The notes beneath the pieces are model-generated. The model saw nothing but the letters and a program-made list of their open reading frames with translations. It ran no database searches and had not been told where the DNA came from. Shown here one piece after another: positions 50,260 through 60,082 of a stretch of DNA of 64,000 bases. Location of the stretch: positions 1 to 64,000 of the forward strand of contig JAFPZX010000086.1 of the NCBI GenBank assembly GCA_017417055.1, in the 5' to 3' direction. This DNA comes from Anaerolineaceae bacterium (GTDB lineage: Bacteria; Chloroflexota; Anaerolineae; Anaerolineales; Anaerolineaceae). Position 1 is the stretch's first letter. Each line of letters starts with the position of its first letter. The position numbers and the translations under genes were made by a program.

Positions 50260-51471
50260 ATGCATCGTAACATTGTTTTGAATAAATTCTTGAAAAATGA
50301 ACAGACAAATAAACCTGCCGCGAAATGGGGACTTGTGCTGTCCGGCGGCGGAACAAAGGGCGCTTATGAAATCGGAGCCTGGAAAGCCATCCGCGAGCTG
50401 CGTATTCCGATCCGGGGCATTACCGGGACCTCCATCGGCGCATTAAACGCAGCAATGTTTTTGTGCTGTGATTTAAAAAAGATCGAAAATATTTATCGGA
50501 ACATCAGGCTTTCGGACGTCCTTCCGGTTGAGGGAAAAATTGATCCGAATAAAAACATTTTTGACCCGGTGAATCTTTTATCCCTGGCGCGTGAATATTT
50601 ATTGCAAAAAGGACTGGATAACCGTCCTCTGCGCAATATGCTGAACACCCATCTGGATATTGACAAAATATATGCTTCCGACCTGGATCTGGGAATCGTG
50701 ACCTATAACATCAGATCACGGGAGGCTTTTGCGCTCTTTAAAGAAGATATTGAACGGGACAAGCTGACAGATTATCTTTTAGCTTCAGCCAATTTTCCCA
50801 TTTATAAAGCGCAGATTGTAAACAACAGGCAGTTTATGGATGGCGGTCTTTATGACAATATGCCCTTCAATCCGTTGATCGAACGGCGGTACACACATCT
50901 GATCGTCATAGATATCAATGGCATCGGGATGACCAGAAAGCTGGAAAATTCCGATAAAGTTTACCTGAAAATGGTGAGCTGTTCCGAAGATTTAGGCGGA
51001 ACGTTTGAGTTTAATAAAGACCGTATCGAACGGAATATGAAGCTTGGTTATCTTGACACGATGAAAGCCTTCCATAGACTGTTCGGCAGTTATTACTTTT
51101 TCCGCCGCGCGGCATTCAATGATTTGCTGGTGAAATTTGACCTTGACACCATTTGGGGCCTGGAAACAGCAGCGAAAATTTATAATATCGACCGGTACAG
51201 GATCTACAAAGCCGATGAGTTCCTTGCTGAAATTGAAAAACGCCATGCGGAAGCTGAACAGAAATATTTTCTAAGCTCTGCTGCCGCACTGCGCGGTGTG
51301 GACCGCAGCGATCTGCGCCGTTCATTTGCCGCGGATGTGAGTGTTCCCTCTCTGGTCCAGTCATTTACGGATCAGCCGTCCCTCCGCGGAGGTCCGCTTG
51401 CCAAAGCATTCCCCGATTTGGCGAATGCAGCCATGGCGATTATCGCGCTCAGAAACTATCGAAAATTATAG
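50260..51471 (+). CDS. Patatin-like phospholipase
   Basis: A 403-residue cytoplasmic or peripheral esterase. The catalytic dyad motifs are complete: GGGTKGAYEIGAW (oxyanion hole), GTSIGAL with the nucleophile Ser, and DGGLYDNMP with the catalytic Asp. It should hydrolyse acyl esters of membrane lipids. There is no signal peptide or membrane segment. The long C-terminal region (about 260-403) is not recognised. It may be regulated by the inverted repeat at 50205-50233. Confidence 0.88.
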   Translation: MHRNIVLNKFLKNEQTNKPAAKWGLVLSGGGTKGAYEIGAWKAIRELRIPIRGITGTSIGALNAAMFLCCDLKKIENIYRNIRLSDVLPVEGKIDPNKNIFDPVNLLSLAREYLLQKGLDNRPLRNMLNTHLDIDKIYASDLDLGIVTYNIRSREAFALFKEDIERDKLTDYLLASANFPIYKAQIVNNRQFMDGGLYDNMPFNPLIERRYTHLIVIDINGIGMTRKLENSDKVYLKMVSCSEDLGGTFEFNKDRIERNMKLGYLDTMKAFHRLFGSYYFFRRAAFNDLLVKFDLDTIWGLETAAKIYNIDRYRIYKADEFLAEIEKRHAEAEQKYFLSSAAALRGVDRSDLRRSFAADVSVPSLVQSFTDQPSLRGGPLAKAFPDLANAAMAIIALRNYRKL

Positions 51472-51751
51472 CATTATATTACGAATAAAGCTGCCGGGAA
51501 CTGGACCCAAAGGGGCCTGTATCCGTGGAGGACCGTCAACACCGCAAGCTGTACTCGCTGTTCCGGTTCCGGTGTCCAAGCCATGTGCGTCTTTCAAGCA
51601 TTGTACAGTTATTTTTTTTCATTGTTTATTTGGCTGCGTTATAATAAAATAATAACTGTTCGGGACTTGATCTGCGCATCTTCGGTCTCCGCTCTGTGAG
51701 CCTCTTATATAATCTTTTCTATAATATTACGATAGAGAACCGGAAAAAAAG
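51472..51751 (+). other. Intergenic stretch before a membrane protein gene
   Basis: No gene is seen. It has a TTATAATAAAATAATAA stretch (about 51640) and, just before the next start, GAGAACCGG as a weak ribosome site. I find no terminator or repeat of the families seen elsewhere. Confidence 0.4.
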
Positions 51752-53581
51752 ATGAAAAAATTTGCCTCAGACATTCTGATGATATTTCCGATAATAGGCG
51801 GAATTTGTGCGGTGGCTGTGATCCTGGCTGCTCCATCGGAACAAAAGAATGCGCTGCTGTTTGGATTGTCCGGTTTTCGTCTGTGCATGGTAATGTTTAC
51901 CATTGGATTCACTGTATTTGCCTTCCTGGTCTATCGGAAGGGGCGGAAAATGAAGACTTTCCTTTATTATTTCTGCGCTCTCAGCGGTGTGACCGCGGCG
52001 GAAATCTTGTTGTTCTCCCGTTTTCCCACGGATGACTCACGCAACCTGATTCCCATCATTGCGGATCGTGCCGGGCCGCTGCTGTGGTGTGTATTATTGA
52101 GCTCCCTTTTTTGGTATCTTTCTCTTCGTCTGTCCGGTACGAATTCTCCCCGGTATTTTGGTTTCACCATGGCGTTTGCCGCGATTCTTATTTATTGGCT
52201 GATTTCCGAACACATGGCAAAGATTTGTTGGAATGTCCGATTGGATGGCAACACAACAATTTGCGTGCTGGTCATGATCTCGCTTGTCCTGTGGCAGCTG
52301 GCCTTAGACAGCTCTATACACAGAGGATGGAAAACCGCGGCCGGTTGTTTGTTTTTCGTGCTGTTGGGTTTTGGCGTTACACGGATCACCGGCATGTGGA
52401 TGGGACGTGTCGAAACCCCGCCGAAAGCCTATTGGAATGAACTGGCTGAATCTTTCCTGAACGGCAGGCTGGACCTGATGCATCCCACCGTGTTCCATGA
52501 TCTGACGCAATACAAAGGGAAATGGTATGTTCCCAACCCGCCGCTCCCCGGAATTCTGCTGATACCATGGGTGGCAATCCTCGAATCCGCGGAGGCGGTC
52601 AATACCTGTGTGTACAGCGCGGTTATCGCGGGACTCAATGCCGGATTGTTTTACCTGATGATCCTGCTTGCCTTTACACGGGAAGGCTCCCCATTTTACA
52701 GCCCTGTTTCCGATGAGGCATCTTTTCCCCCGAACAGTCTGAATATCGCAGCCTGGGTAACGATTCTTTTCGTCTTTGGTACAGACCATTTATGGCTTGG
52801 AACCACGGGACAGATGTGGTTCATCAGCCAGCTGCTGGTGGTAACCTTTACGCTTTTTGCAGTAATCTGTGTGTTATGCGGCTTCTCACCGGTTTGTGCG
52901 GGTATTTCATTGGCTTTTGGAATGTTGTGCCGCCCGAATATTTTCCCAATATGGCTGTGTCTGCTGGGACTCTGGCTTTATCAGGAACGCCCATTCCCGA
53001 GTGTCAACCGGAGAAAAACCATCCGCTGGTGCCTGCTGAGCGGAATTCCTGTGGTTATTTCCGTCCTTCTCCAGCTGCTTTATAATAAACTCAGGTTTGA
53101 TTCCTGGCTGGATTTTGGCTATGTTACGATCAATGGTGCGGACTGGATCCTTGAAGCGGTTCAGAAATACGGCATGTTCCATCCGCATTTTATCAGGATC
53201 AATGCGGATGTTATGCTGTTCGGACTGCCGGAGCTTGACTTTTCAGGCACAAGGTTTTTCTTTCAGCCGCATGTCGCCGGATACTCGATATTTCTCATGA
53301 CGCCGCCGATCATATTTATCTTCCGTGCCTTTCGGAAAAACTGGTTTTCGATTGGCGCATGGGCATCGGTACTGCTGAGTATAGCCCTGCTGCTGCTTTA
53401 CCACAACACCGGAGCCGAACAAATCGGGTATCGCTATCTGTTGGATTTCTCTGCCCCGCTGTCTTTATTGATCGTGGATGGTGTACGCGGGAAAACGGAG
53501 CTTTTGTTCAAAATTCTGACGATTTTCGCAATCGTTTTGTCGTTTACAGCAATTTACTGGTGGTATTTGGGCAGAGTCTAA
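51752..53581 (+). CDS. Large membrane protein, GT-C glycosyltransferase-like
   Basis: A 609-residue protein with about 15 membrane segments. The external loop NELAESFLNGRLDLMHPTVFHDL and GKWYVPNPPLPGILLIP suits an early GT-C catalytic loop, and CRPNIFPIWLCLLGLWLY with the late LLFSAPLSLL-like end is common in such proteins. No exact family is assigned. It precedes a second membrane protein gene by 121 bases, with the GAGTCAA element between. A role in sugar transfer to surface polymers is inferred. Confidence 0.6.
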   Translation: MKKFASDILMIFPIIGGICAVAVILAAPSEQKNALLFGLSGFRLCMVMFTIGFTVFAFLVYRKGRKMKTFLYYFCALSGVTAAEILLFSRFPTDDSRNLIPIIADRAGPLLWCVLLSSLFWYLSLRLSGTNSPRYFGFTMAFAAILIYWLISEHMAKICWNVRLDGNTTICVLVMISLVLWQLALDSSIHRGWKTAAGCLFFVLLGFGVTRITGMWMGRVETPPKAYWNELAESFLNGRLDLMHPTVFHDLTQYKGKWYVPNPPLPGILLIPWVAILESAEAVNTCVYSAVIAGLNAGLFYLMILLAFTREGSPFYSPVSDEASFPPNSLNIAAWVTILFVFGTDHLWLGTTGQMWFISQLLVVTFTLFAVICVLCGFSPVCAGISLAFGMLCRPNIFPIWLCLLGLWLYQERPFPSVNRRKTIRWCLLSGIPVVISVLLQLLYNKLRFDSWLDFGYVTINGADWILEAVQKYGMFHPHFIRINADVMLFGLPELDFSGTRFFFQPHVAGYSIFLMTPPIIFIFRAFRKNWFSIGAWASVLLSIALLLLYHNTGAEQIGYRYLLDFSAPLSLLIVDGVRGKTELLFKILTIFAIVLSFTAIYWWYLGRV

Positions 53582-53603
53582 CGAAGCACTGGCTAATTCA
53601 TCT

Positions 53604-53632
53604 GAGTCAACGAAAACAGGCTGCATTGACTC
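53604..53632. promoter_or_regulatory. GAGTCAA...TTGACTC inverted repeat, copy 2
   Basis: Arms at 53604-53610 and 53626-53632, loop CGAAAACAGGCTGCA: a near-copy of 50205-50233 in the same orientation. Confidence 0.55.
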
Positions 53633-53702
53633 ATTTCTTAAACTGTATAGCATAAGGCATTTTCTGCCTAATGAAAGAATGATATGGAAAGGGCACGAAA
53701 AC

Positions 53703-56063
53703 ATGCATAAGAAAAAAAATATCCTTTTGATAATAGCGGCAGTCATCGTTGTCGGCTGTCTGCTTTATATTCCGAATATGCAGAATCTCGGACTGTATCG
53801 GGATGACTGGAACAACCTGTACAGCGCCACGATTTACGGACCGGATCAGCTGCTCGAACATTACCGCGCGGACCGGCCTGCGGACGGCTATCTGCTGTCG
53901 ATGCTCTACCGCCTGTTCCGGGTAAATCTCAACGCGTACCGCATCTGGAACCTCTGCTGCCGAATTCTCGGATCGGTTTTCTTTGCGCTGACGCTCCTGA
54001 AAATCTGGCCGCGTACGCCGAAAATGGCAGGACTTGCCGGTGTTCTGGCAGTTGCTTTTCCCGGATTTCTGCGGCAGGTTGATGGCATTTCCTATATCCC
54101 GCACCAGACAGCGATGATGCTTTTTATGTTATCCATGTGGTTGACCGCCCTGGCTTGTGAACCTGGACAAAAAAAATGGAATGTGCTTTATACTTTTCTT
54201 TCCCTGCTGTGTTCCTTCGCTTATATGATGCTGATGGAATATTATGTCGGGATGGAGATCTTTCGCCTCGGAATGATTTACCTGATGAACCGCGAACAGG
54301 CAGGTGACGGGAAGTTCAAGTCCTCCTTCAAATGCCTGCTGTCCTATATCCCCTACCTGATTCCTGTGTGCGGATTTGTCGCATGGCGGGTGTTTTTCTT
54401 TGATGCAGACCGTTCCGGGGCAGATTTACTCACCGATCAGATCAAACCGCTGCTGACCGCTCCCCGTGATGAAGGCTTCCGGCTGCTTGTCCGGATCATC
54501 AAAAGTATCTGGAAACTGTTCGCTGGGGTTTGGACCGTTCCGGCATATAACGCGATTAACCCGTTGGATAAAAAGGCTTTCCTTTACGCGCTGATTCCTT
54601 CGCTGATCATTTTGGCGGCAAGCCAGCTGTTTCTCTTCCTGGTCCATCGAAAAAAAACGGATGAATCCATCGCGGACGCGAGCAACGAATCCGCACAATG
54701 GTTATGGTATGGCCTCATCTGCGGTTCGGTCTCCATCCTGCCGCTGGTCATTGCCGGACGGGATATCAACTTTTCGACCAGTCTTGACCGCTTCGCCTGG
54801 CCGGGCATGATCGGTTCGATCCTGTTCCTGATCGGCCTGTTGGGTTCCCTGCGAAACCGTGTGCTGCGGAATCTTCTGACCATGGCAGCGATCCTGTTGT
54901 CCGTATTTGTGCAGTGGCAGAACGTTCAGGACTATGCCGGGTATTGGGCTTTTGAAAAGGATTTTATGCAGCAGCTGCTGTGGCGCGCGCCCATGCTGGA
55001 AAAGGGAACCACCATTCTGGAAGGCAGTGATCTGCTGGCGGAAGAAGATTATGACATTTTTTCCCCGGTCGCGATGGCCTATTTCCCTGTGAATCAACAT
55101 TGGGGACCGGAAGATGTTGGCTTCCCGGAAGATGTGGATGTGACCGCCATGCATTGGACACCGATCGGTGCTGAGGTGCTGAATTACAAAACAGTCCGGG
55201 ACGTGATTTTGGAAACTCGTGTGCAGCGGGAGACACGGAAAATCTTTGTCGACAAAAACTATAACAGCCTTCTGGCCATTTCCAAACCAAGTGAATCTGC
55301 CTGTCTGCGGGTGATCGATGGGGAGAATCCGGTTTACTCCTCCACTGACTGGACATTGATCCCGAAGGTTGGTGACCGCTCAAAGCTTTCCCAGATCATC
55401 GCTGATCCCGAGCAGCCAGCCGCTTTGCCTTTTTATCTTGGGCAGGAACAGGAGCATACCTGGTGTTATTATTATGAGAAAATGGAGCTGGCTCTGCAGC
55501 AAAATAATGTGGAAGGTGCCGCGAAACTGGCTGATGAAGCTTTGGAAAAAGGCTTTACTGCCGGGGACGCGGTTGAATGGATCCCGGTGATCCGCGCTTA
55601 TGCTCAAACAGGACGCATGGATGACGCGCTTACCGCGGCCCAAACGCTGGAAGATACAGATGAAGTTATGGGCCGAAATGCCTGTTCGTATTTCCTTTCC
55701 GCTGATCCGGACGGCACTTATGCCGCGGTTATTGATGAACTTTGTGACTGGATGGACAGCTCAGCTCTGCCCGCCGCTGTTGAAACGGTGGAGGAAAATG
55801 AATTAATCGATGAGACCGGAACCGACAGGACCGATGAAGCGCTTTCGGAATTGACTGAAGATCCCACGAACGACAGCCTCTCTATGTCTGATACAGCAGT
55901 TATATTCAATGAGAGTAAATCCGATTCCGAACAGAATGTGACACCTGAACCTGAATCAGATAGGGAACAATCTTCTGAACCGACAACAATGCCCGAATCT
56001 GAACCAACAGCAGAACCGGAGACTGAAGAAACTGCTGAGAAGGAGTTAACCAATGTGCAGTGA
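53703..56063 (+). CDS. Large membrane protein with soluble TPR-like and acidic C-terminal regions
   Basis: A 786-residue protein. The first 430 residues have about 11 membrane segments with an early external loop (YRDDWNNLYSATIYG, HYRADRPADGYLL) characteristic of GT-C-type glycosyltransferases. A soluble external region follows, including a helical repeat-like part (MELALQQNNVEGAAKLADEAL), and the last 90 residues are a Ser/Glu/Pro/Thr-rich tail. The ATG at 53703 is chosen over 53679 for spacing to GAAAGGG. It overlaps tgt by 11 bases in another frame. Confidence 0.65.
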   Translation: MHKKKNILLIIAAVIVVGCLLYIPNMQNLGLYRDDWNNLYSATIYGPDQLLEHYRADRPADGYLLSMLYRLFRVNLNAYRIWNLCCRILGSVFFALTLLKIWPRTPKMAGLAGVLAVAFPGFLRQVDGISYIPHQTAMMLFMLSMWLTALACEPGQKKWNVLYTFLSLLCSFAYMMLMEYYVGMEIFRLGMIYLMNREQAGDGKFKSSFKCLLSYIPYLIPVCGFVAWRVFFFDADRSGADLLTDQIKPLLTAPRDEGFRLLVRIIKSIWKLFAGVWTVPAYNAINPLDKKAFLYALIPSLIILAASQLFLFLVHRKKTDESIADASNESAQWLWYGLICGSVSILPLVIAGRDINFSTSLDRFAWPGMIGSILFLIGLLGSLRNRVLRNLLTMAAILLSVFVQWQNVQDYAGYWAFEKDFMQQLLWRAPMLEKGTTILEGSDLLAEEDYDIFSPVAMAYFPVNQHWGPEDVGFPEDVDVTAMHWTPIGAEVLNYKTVRDVILETRVQRETRKIFVDKNYNSLLAISKPSESACLRVIDGENPVYSSTDWTLIPKVGDRSKLSQIIADPEQPAALPFYLGQEQEHTWCYYYEKMELALQQNNVEGAAKLADEALEKGFTAGDAVEWIPVIRAYAQTGRMDDALTAAQTLEDTDEVMGRNACSYFLSADPDGTYAAVIDELCDWMDSSALPAAVETVEENELIDETGTDRTDEALSELTEDPTNDSLSMSDTAVIFNESKSDSEQNVTPEPESDREQSSEPTTMPESEPTAEPETEETAEKELTNVQ

Positions 56064-57162
56064 ACCTTCCTTTACATTTGAGCTTCAGGCAGCTGATGGA
56101 GCTGCCCGCGCGGGTGTGTTCCATACACCGCATGGACCGATTCCCACACCGATTTTTGCCCCTGTGGGTACGCAAGCCACCGTTAAAGCGATGACGCCGG
56201 CTCAGCTTTCGGAGCTCGGCTGCTCGCTGGTGCTGGCCAACACCTATCACCTCTTCCTTCGTCCCGGAGAAGATCTTGTGGCGGAGATGGGCGGCCTGCA
56301 CGAATTCATGCAATGGCATGGGCCGATGCTGACGGATTCCGGCGGGTTTCAGGTGTTTTCCCTCGGACCGCTGCGCAAAATCGACGAGGATGGCGTTACC
56401 TTCAAAAGTTATATTGACGGCTCCATGCATCGTCTCACACCGGAGAGTTCCATCGGGGTTCAGGAAAAACTGGGTGCCGACATCATTATGGCTTTTGATG
56501 AATGTGCCGACCCTTTCGACAAAGCCTACAATGAACGGGCGATGGCACGTACGCACCGCTGGCTGGAACGCTGTATCAAAGCCAAACAGCGTCCCGATCA
56601 GGCTTTGTTTGGGATCGTCCAGGGCGGGATCTTTGCGGACCTGCGTGAGGAATCTGCGAAATTTGTCTCCTCTTTCGATCTGCCCGGTTTTGCTATCGGC
56701 GGTCTTTCGGTCGGGGAATCCAAGGAAGACATGAACAAAATGATGGAAGTGGTCACGCCCATCCTGCCGCAGAACAAGCCGCGCTACCTGATGGGAGTCG
56801 GCTCTCCGGAAGACCTGGTCAACGGGATCTGGCGCGGGATCGATTTCTTTGACTGCGTCCTCCCCACCCGACTGGCACGGCATGGCGCCGCGATGACTTT
56901 CAATGGTCGGCTGAACATGGTCAATCAGAAATATACCCATGACCCGAAGCCGATCGTAGAAGGCTGCACCTGCTACACCTGTCAGCATTTTTCCCGGGCA
57001 TACATCCGTCATCTGCTCCAGAACAAGGAGATGCTGGCTGCCACACTCCTTTCCATCCACAACATCCATACACTGGAAGAGCTCGTCCGTCAGGCACGCG
57101 CGGCCATTTTCGCCGGAACCTATGATGCCTTCGCGGAAAATTTCCTTGCCAATTACCATTAA
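56053..57162 (+). CDS. tgt: Queuine tRNA-ribosyltransferase
   Basis: A 369-residue tRNA-guanine transglycosylase that exchanges guanine 34 of GUN-anticodon tRNAs for preQ1. Motifs include LVLANTYHLFLRPG, TDSGGFQVFSLG (the Asp that binds substrate), FGIVQGG, GGLSVGE, the nucleophile Asp in FFDCVLPTR, and the zinc site CTCYTC with a later Cys/His (LLSIHN). The length is normal. The ATG lies within the previous gene. No other queuosine genes are nearby. Confidence 0.96.
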   Translation: MCSEPSFTFELQAADGAARAGVFHTPHGPIPTPIFAPVGTQATVKAMTPAQLSELGCSLVLANTYHLFLRPGEDLVAEMGGLHEFMQWHGPMLTDSGGFQVFSLGPLRKIDEDGVTFKSYIDGSMHRLTPESSIGVQEKLGADIIMAFDECADPFDKAYNERAMARTHRWLERCIKAKQRPDQALFGIVQGGIFADLREESAKFVSSFDLPGFAIGGLSVGESKEDMNKMMEVVTPILPQNKPRYLMGVGSPEDLVNGIWRGIDFFDCVLPTRLARHGAAMTFNGRLNMVNQKYTHDPKPIVEGCTCYTCQHFSRAYIRHLLQNKEMLAATLLSIHNIHTLEELVRQARAAIFAGTYDAFAENFLANYH

Positions 57163-57167
57163 TCAAA

Positions 57168-57230
57168 GCACACCGAGGTCTGCCCTGCTGTTGTGGCGAA
57201 GCCCATACAGCAGGACTGCACTTGGTGTGC
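57168..57230. repeat. GTGCAGTC/GGCAGACC-family element
   Basis: The ends GCACACCGAGGTCTGCC and GGACTGCACTTGGTGTGC flank CTGCTGTTGTGGCGAAGC. It lies directly after the tgt stop codon. Confidence 0.75.
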
Positions 57231-57359
57231 GATTCGGAACTACGAGGACCTGTCCCGTTTTTTTCATAGTTGGAACTTTTATTGCAAGGATTCGTTTAGG
57301 ACAATAACGAATCCCATCCCGGCCTTCATCCGGATGCGGGTCCGATGCAAGGAGGTATT

Positions 57360-58244
57360 ATGAAAAAGACAATCCTGCCGCTGCTGCTGTCAGCATTGGC
57401 AATTTTGACCGGGATCGTTTCGGCACAGACACCGGAGCCGACGCAGACGCCCTATATCATCTATGTTGTTGTGACGGCAACACCCACTCCCGAACCAACC
57501 GGACAGAGTGAAACCATAGAACTGGTACAGGATGACACCATCCCTGTAATCACCCGCCCGGGATCATCGGACGGGATCTCCCTGGTGAATGGCGGAACAG
57601 ATTCCGGTTCCACCGCTGAGAGCGGAACGATCACCATCGCCAACCAAACAGGTGGCTCATCCTATGCGACCTCGGTAGATGACTTGATCCAGCTGGTCGT
57701 TGCAACCGTCACAGCGGGGAACAGCACAGCCGCGGGCGGAACGGAAAATGCCGGGAGCACAGGCGGTGCTTTGGTCCGACAGTCAGATGGATCGACCTGT
57801 ACAATGAATTTCCAACTGGTTAGTGAACCAACCTATCCTGCCGGATCCATCATCCCCCGCGGGGAGGTTTTTTGGAAGGAATGGGTGCTCCTGAATACAG
57901 GCAGCTGCACCTGGACACCCGATTGGGAATTCGTTTTCGACAGCGGCTGGCAGATCGGCAACACCCGCTTTCATATGAACCGGACAACGGCTCCGGGACA
58001 AACCCTCACCGTCCGTCTGGCGATGGTCCCGGATCAAAAACAGGACGGCAACTACTACAGCACCTATGCCTTTGAAGCACCGGACGGCACCCGTTATGGC
58101 ACGATCACTTCCTCCTATACGGTAAAAGCGCCGTCTTACTTTGTGAAACCGACAGAAAAAGTCTGCGACCGCTGCAAACCGCAGCATGGACGTCCCGCCG
58201 GTCCTGAATGCCGCCCATACTGTCCGCCCCCCTGGTGGTGGTAA
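57360..58244 (+). CDS. Secreted protein with NBR1-like Ig domain
   Basis: A 294-residue exported protein: signal peptide (about 1-22), Thr/Pro and Gly/Ser-rich linker (about 25-135), then an Ig-like domain of the 'next to BRCA1' type (about 140-250, RGEVFWKEWVLLNTGSCTW, FDSGWQIGNTRFHMN, YSTYAFEAPDGTRYGTI), and a Cys/Pro-rich end (CDRCKPQHGRPAGPECR). These domains are common in secreted Anaerolineae proteins and resemble carbohydrate-binding folds. The start at 57360 has AGGAGG 6 bases upstream. The function is unknown. Confidence 0.82.
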   Translation: MKKTILPLLLSALAILTGIVSAQTPEPTQTPYIIYVVVTATPTPEPTGQSETIELVQDDTIPVITRPGSSDGISLVNGGTDSGSTAESGTITIANQTGGSSYATSVDDLIQLVVATVTAGNSTAAGGTENAGSTGGALVRQSDGSTCTMNFQLVSEPTYPAGSIIPRGEVFWKEWVLLNTGSCTWTPDWEFVFDSGWQIGNTRFHMNRTTAPGQTLTVRLAMVPDQKQDGNYYSTYAFEAPDGTRYGTITSSYTVKAPSYFVKPTEKVCDRCKPQHGRPAGPECRPYCPPPWWW

Positions 58245-58396
58245 TTTTATGAGGTATACTCGAATGGGACGGTTACTCCGGAACCGTCCCGGAATGAATA
58301 AGCCTCTATTGAAAAAATGGTAGATTCCGAAATGATTGGTCAAAAATCATCGATGAATCGAAATAAACAGAACGTTTCCGGAATACACATCTTTGC

Positions 58397-58443
58397 CGGG
58401 GACGGCTCCATTTAGCGCGAGCGCCTCATGAGAACCGTCCCCA
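58397..58443. repeat. Intergenic palindrome, GGGGACGGCT...AACCGTCCCC family
   Basis: The centre TTTAGCGCGAGCGCCTCATGAG matches the copy at 11160-11210 in the opposite orientation. It lies between two convergent genes and may act as a terminator. Confidence 0.7.
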
Positions 58444-58497
58444 CCACAACCAAAGACAGCCGAAATCAACCGATTTCGGCTCACTAAAACCTGAAAC

Positions 58498-59601
58498 CTA
58501 TTTCCGCTTCTTCCTCTTTTCTCTCAGGCTCTTCCGCTTCTCTTCTGATGGACCGTCAAGTCTCAAATTTCGTAATTCCTTTCGGGCCTCTTCGTTCCGC
58601 CGCAGCCATCGTTGCTGGAACGTTTTGGAGTCTTCCAGCGGGATCTCCATGACTGCTTTCTGGTCCCCCCGTTTCATCGCCTCATCCATCAGCTTTTTTC
58701 TCGCTTCAGCTTCGGTAATCGTTCCGGGCGGCAGCTGCGTTATATCATGCCGGGCAGGTGCTTTGGGATCATCATCCTCATAAAACGCCACCTTCGGAAC
58801 CGGATAAGGTTTGATGATTTTTCCTCCGGCCAATGCTGAATTTTGCAGTTTGCGTTCCAGCCGTTCATATTCCTTTTGCTGTTTTGCCAAAACTTTTTCT
58901 TTTCGCAGCATTTCACGCGCCATCGAACCGTTGATCGGCAGTGCTCTGTCGTTCGGCAGAAGATTGGGGGACATCCCGGTTTTGAATCCATCATTTGTCC
59001 GCGGAGCACCGCGGAAATTTTCATCCCGCTCTAACAGATCTTCAGCATCCAGCTTCCCATCCCTAATTTTTAGGATCTTGACTTCTGTCGCCTGCAGACG
59101 GCTGATGAGCGCGTCCCAGCGGAATTCCTGTTTCAAGTAGCTCATTCCCAACAGATTGTTATCTTTATAGATTCCTTCCAAGGCCGCGTGAGCTTTGCGC
59201 AGATGGTAAGAGACCATGCGGACCAGCTCTTCAACGCCCAACTCTTCGAGGCTTTTGAATTCCAGACCTTTTTGTTCCAGTGCTGCTTTGGTAATGCAGA
59301 TACTGCCCATCTGCCGGATACTTTTTTCCAGTTCTTGCGAATATTTCAGATAATTTTCGGAAAAGCGGTTAGCCTTACAGGCATGATAATACAGCTTTTG
59401 GGTATCATCCCACAATATGCGGGAACGTTCTTCAAATTCGGCAGGAGCGTTGCTGAACACATTGACCGGTTCATCAGGCAGTTCTGCAGCTTTGATCTGC
59501 GTCAAAATCCCGCGGTTTTCTTTCCCACCGGACGCGCCGTACTTCAACAGCTGCTGTAATTGTTTATCTGATTGCATAAATCCAGCCGTCATCGTGTCCA
59601 T
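58498..59601 (-). CDS. Protein of unknown family, paralog of the gene at 9757
   Basis: A 367-residue soluble protein. Residues about 55-185 align with the protein encoded at 9757 (LW, K-x-NR-x-S, YLK, LEK-x-I, GS-x-C, K-x-ALE-x-K, ending RLQATEVKI). After that the two differ; this one has a basic, coiled-coil-prone part (AREMLRKEKVLAKQQKEYERL) and a very basic C-terminus (SEEKRKSLREKRKKRK) that could bind nucleic acid. The start is the ATG at 59601 with AAAGGAGG upstream. The function is unknown. Confidence 0.7.
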   Translation of the reverse strand: MDTMTAGFMQSDKQLQQLLKYGASGGKENRGILTQIKAAELPDEPVNVFSNAPAEFEERSRILWDDTQKLYYHACKANRFSENYLKYSQELEKSIRQMGSICITKAALEQKGLEFKSLEELGVEELVRMVSYHLRKAHAALEGIYKDNNLLGMSYLKQEFRWDALISRLQATEVKILKIRDGKLDAEDLLERDENFRGAPRTNDGFKTGMSPNLLPNDRALPINGSMAREMLRKEKVLAKQQKEYERLERKLQNSALAGGKIIKPYPVPKVAFYEDDDPKAPARHDITQLPPGTITEAEARKKLMDEAMKRGDQKAVMEIPLEDSKTFQQRWLRRNEEARKELRNLRLDGPSEEKRKSLREKRKKRK

Positions 59602-59763
59602 CTTCACTCCTCCTTTCTATAATTTTATAATATTTTTATTCTATTGATATTGATTATATATAACTTTTTTAAATTGTCAAGGAATTTAATAAATTAGTTA
59701 TAAAATTCTAATTAATTGTATTGTTTTATGCTGATCAACAAATTTCTTCTCTAATTCAGCAAA

Positions 59764-59890
59764 GCGCACCAGGGTCTGCCTTTTTGTTGTCGCACAGCCG
59801 ACACAAAAAGACTGCACTTTGTGTGCGAGCTCTTAAATTCATTTATCATAGCGCCTGTTATGGCATATTTGATTAATCAGCGGTTCCTTA
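59764..59890 (+). repeat. Long copy of the GTGCAGTC/GGCAGACC element
   Basis: The core (59764-59826) has CGCACCAGGGTCTGCC and GACTGCACTTTGTGTGCG with a GTCGCACAGCCGAC stem, and a conserved tail with AAATTCATTTATC and GATTAATCAG. The copy at 63126 has the same tail. The 481-base gap 59602-60082 otherwise holds AT-rich DNA and the promoter at 60037. Confidence 0.75.
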
Positions 59891-60036
59891 AATTATACAT
59901 CGAATCAAGAACAAAAGATAATGTTTTACCTATGCAGATTTCAGACTAATTTTCAGCAGTTTCGTGAATAAAATCCAATAACATATAATTACCAAAAAAG
60001 TTGTCCGATTTTTGGGGCAGCACTTTTTAAACCTTA

Positions 60037-60045
60037 TGATATAAT
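60037..60045 (+). promoter_or_regulatory. Extended -10 promoter of the cyclase operon
   Basis: TG-A-TATAAT (60037-60045), 38 bases before the cyclase start, no good -35. A strong AAGGAGG ribosome site lies between. Confidence 0.55.
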
Positions 60046-60082
60046 CGTAATAACCGCATCCGACTAAGGAGGAAAAAATCAG

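Noticed and set aside
55906..57159. 417-codon minus-strand frame over tgt
   Set aside because: tgt on the plus strand is unmistakable; the opposite frame has no recognisable domain.
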